Positions 6,996 to 11,838 of a stretch of 11,838 nt of DNA are shown here, piece by piece. Numbering within the stretch: position 1 is the first letter of the stretch; each line of letters begins with the position of its first letter. The translations under genes were made by a program, and so were the position numbers. The stretch spans positions 1 to 11,838 of the forward strand of contig USBA01000046.1 of the NCBI GenBank assembly GCA_900552735.1. The letters run 5' to 3'. Source of the stretch: an uncultured Collinsella sp. Its GTDB lineage: Bacteria > Actinomycetota > Coriobacteriia > Coriobacteriales > Coriobacteriaceae. Under the pieces are notes generated by a model, which saw nothing but the letters and a program-made list of their open reading frames with translations, had not been told where the DNA came from and did not search any database.

Positions 6996-7021
6996 CACAT
7001 TTGCCCAGAGGAGGTGACAAT

Positions 7022-7315
7022 ATGAAGGCTTATGAACTGCTGTTCTTTGTTGACCCGTCGCTCGACCCCGAGACTCGTCTCGCTGTTATGAAGCGTATCG
7101 ATACCACGATCGCTGAGGGCGCTGGCAAGGTCGACTCCGTTGACGAGTGGGGCAAGCGCAAGCTCGCCTACGAGATCAACGACCTCACCGATGGTGACTA
7201 CACCCTCATCAACTTCCACGCAGATCCTACCCAGATCGCCGAGCTTGATCGCGTCCTGCGCATCACCGACGCTGTGGTCCGCCACATGATCGTCCGTCGC
7301 GACGACCAGGAGTAA
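7022..7315 (+). CDS. rpsF: 30S ribosomal protein S6
   Basis: The 97-residue protein is a full-length S6, which binds S18 and sits in the platform of the small subunit. Typical features are MKAYELLFFVDPSL at the N-terminus, the WGKRKLAYEIND core (residues 41-52) and the C-terminal segment RVLRITDAVVRHMIVRRD. The ATG at 7022 is set by a strong AGAGGAGGTGA four bases ahead; an in-frame TTG at 7001 would add seven unconserved residues and cover that site. It heads the operon rpsF-ssb-rpsR-rplI, with the S18 partner two genes downstream. A candidate promoter and leader hairpin precede it. Confidence 0.97.
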   Translation: MKAYELLFFVDPSLDPETRLAVMKRIDTTIAEGAGKVDSVDEWGKRKLAYEINDLTDGDYTLINFHADPTQIAELDRVLRITDAVVRHMIVRRDDQE

Positions 7316-7363
7316 GACTGTCGTTTTGGACTGGGCTTGTGCCCCAAGAGGAAGTAGTGAGTT

Positions 7364-7816
7364 ATGAGCATCAATCGAGTGAACATCACCGGTAACCTCA
7401 CCCGCGATCCCGAGCTGCGCGCCACCGCCGGCGGAACCCAGGTTCTGTCCTTTGGCGTCGCCGTGAACGATCGTCGCCGCAACGCGCAGACTGGCGAGTG
7501 GGAGGACTATCCCAACTTTGTCGACTGCACTATGTTCGGCACCCGCGCCGAGGCCGTGAGCCGTTTCCTGGCAAAGGGAAACAAGGTCGCGATCGAGGGC
7601 AAGCTGCGCTACAGCTCTTGGGAGCGCGACGGTCAGCGCAGGAGCAAGCTTGAGGTCATCGTCGATGAGATCGAGTTTATGAGCTCCCGTGGTGGCCAGG
7701 GTGGCTACGATCAGGGCGGTTACGCCCCCGCAGCTCCCGCGCCCGCAGCACGTCCTGCCGCACCGGTGGCTACGCCGCCCGCGGTCGACGTCTACGATGA
7801 GGACATCCCGTTCTAA
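7364..7816 (+). CDS. ssb: Single-stranded DNA-binding protein
   Basis: The 150-residue SSB coats single-stranded DNA in replication, recombination and repair. Residues 1-108 form the OB fold: MSINRVNITGNLTRDPELR, the FVDCTMFGTRAE strand and GNKVAIEGKLRYSSWE. A Gly/Gln/Tyr then Pro/Ala-rich flexible linker (109-144) leads to the acidic tip DEDIPF (145-150), which recruits partner proteins such as PriA, RecO and exonucleases. AGAGGAAG precedes the ATG by about nine bases. Its place between the S6 and S18 genes is the classic bacterial order, tying SSB supply to ribosome synthesis. Confidence 0.98.
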   Translation: MSINRVNITGNLTRDPELRATAGGTQVLSFGVAVNDRRRNAQTGEWEDYPNFVDCTMFGTRAEAVSRFLAKGNKVAIEGKLRYSSWERDGQRRSKLEVIVDEIEFMSSRGGQGGYDQGGYAPAAPAPAARPAAPVATPPAVDVYDEDIPF

Positions 7817-7843
7817 GGGTTGTTCACCTATTTTTGAGTGAGA

Positions 7844-7869
7844 GGCGGCTTCGGCTCGCCGAAGTTGCC
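7844..7869 (+). promoter_or_regulatory. Hairpin between ssb and rpsR
   Basis: GGCGGCTTCGG (7844-7854) pairs with CCGAAGTTGCC (7859-7869) through 11 bp including two G-U pairs, with loop CTCG. It ends five bases before the GAAAGG ribosome site of rpsR and has no T run, so it is more likely an RNA stability, processing or translation-control element than a terminator. Confidence 0.5.
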
Positions 7870-7888
7870 AAATGAAAGGTATTTTGAC

Positions 7889-8155
7889 ATGGCTAATGAT
7901 TATTCTGCACGTCAGCCGCGTCGTAAGTACTGCCAGTTCTGCAAGGAGAACACTGAGTTCATCGACTATAAGGACACTCAGCTTCTCCGTAAGTACATGA
8001 CCGACCGTGGCAAGATCAAGCCCCGTCGCGTCACTGGCGCTTGCACGCAGCATCAGCATGACATCGCCAACGCCATCAAGCGCGCCCGCGAGATGGCTCT
8101 CCTGCCGTACACCGTCCCCGTGGTTTCCTCTCGTGGCAACCGCGACCGCGGCTAA
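7889..8155 (+). CDS. rpsR: 30S ribosomal protein S18, zinc-ribbon form
   Basis: The 88-residue S18 binds S6 on the small-subunit platform. The core IDYKDTQLLRKYMTDRGKI (25-43), followed by KPRRVTG and the helix IANAIKRAREMALLPY, is diagnostic. It keeps four possible zinc ligands, C15-x2-C18 and C52-x2-H55, marking the metal-binding (C+) variant seen in some lineages. ATG 7889 has GAAAGG nine bases ahead; an upstream frame opening at 7838 would translate the intergenic hairpin and is rejected. It lies 15 nt before rplI, so the two are tightly linked. Confidence 0.97.
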   Translation: MANDYSARQPRRKYCQFCKENTEFIDYKDTQLLRKYMTDRGKIKPRRVTGACTQHQHDIANAIKRAREMALLPYTVPVVSSRGNRDRG

Positions 8156-8170
8156 GAAGGGAGACGCATC

Positions 8171-8710
8171 ATGAAGGTTATTCTTCTCGATGAGATTAAG
8201 GGCAAGGGCGGCGAGGGTGACGTCGTAGAGGTCGCTCAGGGTTACGCTGAGAACTTCCTGTTCCCCAAGAAGCTCGCTGTTGCCGCCACCAAGGGCAACC
8301 TCAAGCAGCTTGACGAGCGTCGCAACAACATCGCCAAGCGCGAGGCCGTCCGTCTGGCTACCGCCAACGAGACCAAGGCTGCCTTCGAGGGCAAGCAGGT
8401 CACCGTTGACGTCAAGGTTGGCGACGAGGGCATCCTCTTTGGCTCCGTTACCGCCGCTATGATCGCTGACGCCATCAAGGATCAGCTCGGTATGGATATC
8501 GACCGCAAGCGCGTCGAGCTCGGTAAGCCCATCAAGGTTGCCGGTGCCCACACCGTCGCTATCTCGCTGTACCGCGAGATCAAGGCCGAGGTTGTCGTTC
8601 TCGTCGGCGTTACCGCCGAGGAGCTCGCTGCCGAGGCTGAGGTTGAGGAGGCCGCTGAGGTCGCCGAGGCCGAGACCGCCGAGGTCGAGACCGAGGCTGC
8701 TGCCGAGTAG
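8171..8710 (+). CDS. rplI: 50S ribosomal protein L9 with an acidic tail
   Basis: L9 binds 23S rRNA and reaches out from the large subunit, helping keep the reading frame. The N-terminal domain shows GKGGEGDVVEVAQGYAENF and LFPKKLAVAAT (11-40), followed by the connecting helix (about 41-75) and the C-terminal domain (about 76-148). The total of 179 residues exceeds the usual length of about 150 because of a tail (149-179) made almost only of Glu, Ala, Val and Thr. The ATG follows AAGGGA. It is the last gene of the operon and is closed by a strong terminator. Confidence 0.97.
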   Translation: MKVILLDEIKGKGGEGDVVEVAQGYAENFLFPKKLAVAATKGNLKQLDERRNNIAKREAVRLATANETKAAFEGKQVTVDVKVGDEGILFGSVTAAMIADAIKDQLGMDIDRKRVELGKPIKVAGAHTVAISLYREIKAEVVVLVGVTAEELAAEAEVEEAAEVAEAETAEVETEAAAE

Positions 8711-8742
8711 CATTTGCTGCAACGCAACAATCTTGTTCTAAG

Positions 8743-8780
8743 AAGGGCGCTCTGGGAGACCAGGGCGCCCTTTTGCTTTT
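8743..8780 (+). terminator. Intrinsic terminator of the rpsF-rplI operon
   Basis: A 13-bp stem (8743-8755 with 8760-8772, one wobble) has tetraloop GAGA and ends in TTTT-GC-TTTTT. It separates the ribosomal protein operon from dnaB. Confidence 0.93.
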
Positions 8781-8934
8781 TAGCGCTCTGCGAGTGCCAT
8801 AGAGAGCGTTACGGCGAGGCCTATTCATGGGACCGTTCGTCCGTTTCGTTCGGTGATGATTGCCGGGGCGCGGCCCGTTTTGGGACTGTGGCTGATACTA
8901 TGGATGCTCGCAAGCGATATGAATGAGGATGCTC

Positions 8935-10326
8935 ATGGCATATGACGATAGGGAGACGGGGCTGACGGTCGAGGACCGTGGCTCCAAGTTGGGTCTCCCT
9001 CAAAACCAAGACGCAGAGGCCAATGTACTGGCCGCCATGCTGCTGTCACCCGAGGTGGTCGAAGAGGCCCAGGTCGAGCTGCAGCCCGATGACTTCTACC
9101 GGCCCATTCATAAGACCATCTATACCGCGATGGTCGATATGTATAACAGTCGCATCCCCATTGACTCTATCTCGCTGATCGATTACCTGCGAAGCATCAA
9201 CAAGCTCGATGCCGTGGGCGGCGAGGCGTACATTTTGGAGCTGATGGGACAGACTCTGTCGCTCGTCAACTGGCAGCACCATGCCGCCATCGTTCGCCGC
9301 GACTCGATGCTGCGCGAGCTGATTGGCGCCACCAACGAGATCAACGCGCTGGCCTACAACGCCCCCACCGACACCAAAGAGGTCGTGGAGCTGGCCGAGA
9401 GCAAACTGCTCAAGGTCACGGCGCGTGAGGTTAAGTCGAGCTACAAGACGCTGACCGAGTTTATGGTCGAGGCCTATAACGAGGCCGAGGAAGTGTGCAA
9501 GGCTGGCGGTCAGGCTGCAGGCGTGCCCACGGGCTTCCCGTCGCTCGACCGTATGCTCATGGGCTTCCGCGAGGGCCAGCTCATCATTATCGGCGCCCGC
9601 CCCGCCGTGGGTAAGACGTCGTTCGCCCTGAACTTGGCACTCAATGCCGCCGCCGCTGGCTATACCGTCGGCTTCTTCTCGCTGGAGATGTCGGGCAAGG
9701 AAATTGCCCAGCGTCTGATTTGCGCCTATGCCATGATCTCGATCAGCGACTTCCGTACGGGTCGCATTAGCCCCGAGCAGTGGGCCAACATCAATGAGGC
9801 CACGCAGACGCTGTCCAAACTCGATATTCTGATTGACGATACGCCCGGCACCACGGTGACCGAGATTCGCGCCAAGAGCCGCCGCATGCTCCATAACAAG
9901 GAGAAGGCCATCATCATCCTGGACTACTTGCAGCTGGTGAGCCCCCCGCCGGGACGTCGTTCCGAGAGCCGCACCGTCGAGGTCTCCGAGATGTCGCGTG
10001 GCCTGAAGATTATGGCCAAGGAGCTCAAGATTCCGCTGATCGCGCTGTCGCAGCTGTCGCGTCAGGTTGAATCCCGTACCGGCAAGCGCCCGCAGCTGTC
10101 CGACCTGCGTGAATCGGGCTCCATCGAGCAGGATGCCGATATCGTCATGTTCTTGGACCGATCCGCCGACGAGGCCGAGGCCTCGCGCGACGACCGACCC
10201 GACGAGGGCGTTACGCGTATCGTCGTGGCCAAGAACCGTTCGGGCCCGATTGGCGACGTCGACCTGATGTTCCTGCCGGCATCCACCAAGTTCTATGAGC
10301 TTGATGGGGCGCATACCGAGGAGTAG
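8935..10326 (+). CDS. dnaB: Replicative DNA helicase DnaB
   Basis: The 463-residue hexameric helicase unwinds DNA at the replication fork. The N-terminal primase-binding domain (about 22-125) opens with LPQNQDAEANVLAAMLLSPE, and the RecA-like motor follows. Motifs visible: Walker A GARPAVGKTS (220-229), FFSLEMSG, Walker B IIILDYLQL (D330), the arginine/DNA-loop region ALSQLSRQVE, and DLRESGSIEQDAD with the terminal KNRSGP block. No intein is present. Three in-frame ATGs lie close together (8923, 8929, 8935); the third has GAGGA five bases ahead and is chosen. The 154-nt gap before it holds no promoter I can defend, though TACTAT occurs at 8896. purA follows 91 nt later. Confidence 0.98.
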   Translation: MAYDDRETGLTVEDRGSKLGLPQNQDAEANVLAAMLLSPEVVEEAQVELQPDDFYRPIHKTIYTAMVDMYNSRIPIDSISLIDYLRSINKLDAVGGEAYILELMGQTLSLVNWQHHAAIVRRDSMLRELIGATNEINALAYNAPTDTKEVVELAESKLLKVTAREVKSSYKTLTEFMVEAYNEAEEVCKAGGQAAGVPTGFPSLDRMLMGFREGQLIIIGARPAVGKTSFALNLALNAAAAGYTVGFFSLEMSGKEIAQRLICAYAMISISDFRTGRISPEQWANINEATQTLSKLDILIDDTPGTTVTEIRAKSRRMLHNKEKAIIILDYLQLVSPPPGRRSESRTVEVSEMSRGLKIMAKELKIPLIALSQLSRQVESRTGKRPQLSDLRESGSIEQDADIVMFLDRSADEAEASRDDRPDEGVTRIVVAKNRSGPIGDVDLMFLPASTKFYELDGAHTEE

Positions 10327-10353
10327 GACAGGCGCCCGTTGCACGGGTATACT
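10325..10353 (+). promoter_or_regulatory. Candidate purA promoter overlapping the dnaB stop
   Basis: AGGACA (10325-10330, GACA conserved) and TATACT (10348-10353) are exactly 17 bp apart. The -35 begins inside the dnaB TAG codon (10324-10326). It would give a purA leader of about 58 nt, in which I see no purine riboswitch. Confidence 0.55.
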
Positions 10354-10417
10354 GGGAATGTTTTGTGCTTCTGCGCACTTGCGGTGTGCGGACAGTCCAT
10401 GAATGTGAGGAGTAAAC

Positions 10418-11704
10418 ATGCCGTCAACCGTTTTGGTCGGTGCCCAGTGGGGCGATGAGGGCAAGGGTAAGATCTGCGACCTGGTCGCCGGCGACTTTGA
10501 TGCCGTCGTGCGCTATTCGGGCGGCAACAACGCCGGCCACACCATCGTCGTCAACGGCAAGAAGTACGGCCTGCACCAGGTGCCCTCCGGCATCATGTAT
10601 TCCGACCACGTGTCGGTGATCGGTAACGGCTGCGTCGTCAACCCCAAGGTCGTCCTTGAGGAGATCGACATGTTCGAGGCCGACGGCATCACCACCAAGA
10701 ATCTCAAGATCAGCGGCAACGCGCATGTCATCATGCCGTACCACATCGATCTGGATGGCGCCTTTGAGCAGAAGCTCGGCAAGAAGAACATCGGTACCAC
10801 CAAGCGTGGCATCGGTCCGTGCTATCAGGACAAGATGGCCCGCATTGGCCTGCGCATGCAGGACATGCTGGACGAGGCGCTGTTCCGTGACAAGTTGGAG
10901 ACCGCTCTCGCCCGCGTGAACCCCGAGCTCGAGCTCATCTACAACCTGCCCACCTACACCGTGGACCAGATTTGCGACGAGTACCTGCCGATGGCCGAGC
11001 GCCTGCGTCCCTACATCACCGAGACGAGCCTGCTGCTCAACAACATGATCGATGAGGGCAAGAACCTGCTGTTTGAGGGCGCCCAGGCGACGCTGCTCGA
11101 CATCGATCACGGCACCTATCCGTACGTGACGTCTTCCAACTGCACCGCCGGCGGCGCCATCACCGGCTCCGGCGTGGGCATGAAGAACGTCGACCGCGTG
11201 CTGGGCGTCATGAAGGCCTATATCACCCGCGTCGGTTCGGGCCCCATGCCCACCGAGCTTTCCTATGAGTCCGAGGCCGGTCACACGCTGACCGAGGAGG
11301 GCTATGAGTACGGCGTGACCACCGGTCGCCGTCGTCGCTGCGGCTGGTTCGACGGCCCTATCGCCAACTACGCCTCCCGCGTCAACGGCCTCACCGATAT
11401 CGCCCTGACCAAGCTCGACGTGCTTTCGGCCTTCGACACCATCAAGGTGTGCGTGGCCTACGACGTCGATGGCGAGCGCTACACGAGCGTGCCCGAGCAT
11501 CAGGTGCGCTTTGAGCATGCCAAGCCCATCTACGAGGAGCTCCCCGGCTGGAAGTGCGACATTACCGGTTGCCGCAGCTTTGACGAGCTGCCGCAGGAGG
11601 CTCAGGACTACGTGGCGTTTATCGAGGATCTGGCACACACCCGCGTGACGTTCATTGGCGTCGGCGCTGGTCGCGAGCAGATCATCAACCGATTCTGGAA
11701 GTAA
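10418..11704 (+). CDS. purA: Adenylosuccinate synthetase
   Basis: The 428-residue enzyme joins IMP and aspartate using GTP to make adenylosuccinate, the first committed step from IMP to AMP. Seen motifs: the glycine-rich loop WGDEGKGK (11-18, catalytic D13), NAGHT (38-42, catalytic H41), the IMP-binding IGTTKRGIGP (125-134), FEGAQATLLDID, the aspartate loop VTTGRRRRCGW and the guanine-recognition TKLD. The length matches bacterial enzymes. The ATG has GTGAGGAG five bases ahead. There is no terminator after dnaB, so purA may receive read-through as well as using its own candidate promoter. Confidence 0.99.
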   Translation: MPSTVLVGAQWGDEGKGKICDLVAGDFDAVVRYSGGNNAGHTIVVNGKKYGLHQVPSGIMYSDHVSVIGNGCVVNPKVVLEEIDMFEADGITTKNLKISGNAHVIMPYHIDLDGAFEQKLGKKNIGTTKRGIGPCYQDKMARIGLRMQDMLDEALFRDKLETALARVNPELELIYNLPTYTVDQICDEYLPMAERLRPYITETSLLLNNMIDEGKNLLFEGAQATLLDIDHGTYPYVTSSNCTAGGAITGSGVGMKNVDRVLGVMKAYITRVGSGPMPTELSYESEAGHTLTEEGYEYGVTTGRRRRCGWFDGPIANYASRVNGLTDIALTKLDVLSAFDTIKVCVAYDVDGERYTSVPEHQVRFEHAKPIYEELPGWKCDITGCRSFDELPQEAQDYVAFIEDLAHTRVTFIGVGAGREQIINRFWK

Positions 11705-11725
11705 TCGGGACTATTTGGTTATTGC

Positions 11726-11782
11726 AATATACCCCTTTGCAGCCCGGACGGGCGGCCGAGGGGTATATTTGCTTGCAAAGGG
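11726..11782 (+). terminator. Terminator or attenuator-like structure after purA
   Basis: Stem A pairs AATATACCCCT (11726-11736) with AGGGGTATATT (11759-11769), with a small inner hairpin (GCCC/GGGC at 11742-11753) and a short T run. Stem B pairs CCCTTTGCA (11733-11741) with TGCAAAGGG (11774-11782). The stems share 11733-11736 and cannot coexist. It ends purA and also lies in the leader of the gene starting at 11823. Confidence 0.6.
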
Positions 11783-11822
11783 CTCGCGCGGAGCGGGCCA
11801 TTCATCCATAGAGGAGGCACCC

Positions 11823-11838
11823 TTGAAGGCGGACACTC
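11823..11838 (+). CDS. Start of a further gene (TTG start, cut by the window end)
   Basis: A strong GAGGAGG (11811-11817) lies five bases before TTG 11823, and the frame stays open to the window edge (M-K-A-D-T). Only five codons are visible, so the product cannot be named. The ribosome site and its distance are the only evidence. Confidence 0.5.

Noticed and set aside
6579..6998. 139-codon minus-strand frame between tRNA-Ser and rpsF
   Set aside because: It has a GTG start inside the rpsF leader, overlaps the rpsF promoter, has no ribosome site and shows no domain. Kept only as a low-probability alternative for the gap.
6950..8722. 590-codon open frame on the minus strand across rpsF-rplI
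   Set aside because: It is antisense to four well-supported genes with ribosome sites; its translation is repetitive and resembles no family.
10354..10417. Purine riboswitch ahead of purA
   Set aside because: The leader of about 58 nt is too short for a normal purine aptamer plus expression platform, and the conserved three-way junction is not visible.
9046..10464. 472-codon minus-strand frame opposite dnaB, and the similar 404-codon frame opposite purA
   Set aside because: Both are antisense shadows with no start signals or recognisable domains.

Overview
The window looks like chromosomal DNA of a high-GC Actinomycetota gut bacterium, most likely a Coriobacteriia member (Collinsella-like). 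This is inferred from codon use strongly biased to G/C at third positions, the rpsF-ssb-rpsR-rplI-dnaB-purA order, a zinc-ribbon form of S18 and five tRNA genes that all encode CCA. No alignment was run, so the genus is a guess. Most of the window is housekeeping sequence. I found no transposase, integrase, CRISPR array, toxin-antitoxin pair or defence gene.

Layout. 1-301 holds a free-standing tRNA-Ile(GAT), tRNA-Ala(TGC), tRNA-Ile(GAT) cluster. Its two Ile genes are identical over 77 nt, and a perfect 16-bp hairpin lies between the first Ile gene and Ala. After a terminator, 461-1831 carries three same-strand genes: a bifunctional-nuclease (DUF151) family protein, a small two-helix membrane protein and an unrecognised acidic protein. 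typA/bipA (1949-3787) follows and ends at a strong terminator beside a REP-like palindrome. Two minus-strand membrane-protein genes come next: a secreted bactofilin-like adhesion/scaffold protein with several membrane helices (3916-5061) and a TRIC/UPF0126 channel or transporter (5168-5857).

5858-6285 is gene-free but rich in structure. It has a 30-bp hairpin whose four non-Watson-Crick pairs are all G-U on the plus strand, then a run of three perfect hairpins ending in an inverted 25-bp copy of a tRNA-Ser 3' end. Two minus-strand tRNA-Ser genes (CGA and GGA) follow, each with its own terminator. 6516-7021 is AT-richer and holds a tRNA-Ser promoter at one end and the rpsF promoter and leader at the other.

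7022-8710 is the ribosomal protein/SSB operon rpsF-ssb-rpsR-rplI, closed by a terminator. dnaB (8935-10326) and purA (10418-11704) follow. purA has its own candidate promoter overlapping the dnaB stop. The window ends with a leader that can form two mutually exclusive stems, then the first codons of a new gene with a TTG start.

Together the genes serve translation (tRNAs, S6, S18, L9, TypA), replication (SSB, DnaB helicase) and AMP synthesis (PurA). The points most worth a second look are the structured non-coding stretches at 5858-6285 and 11726-11782, and the unrecognised proteins at 962-1831 and 3916-5061.
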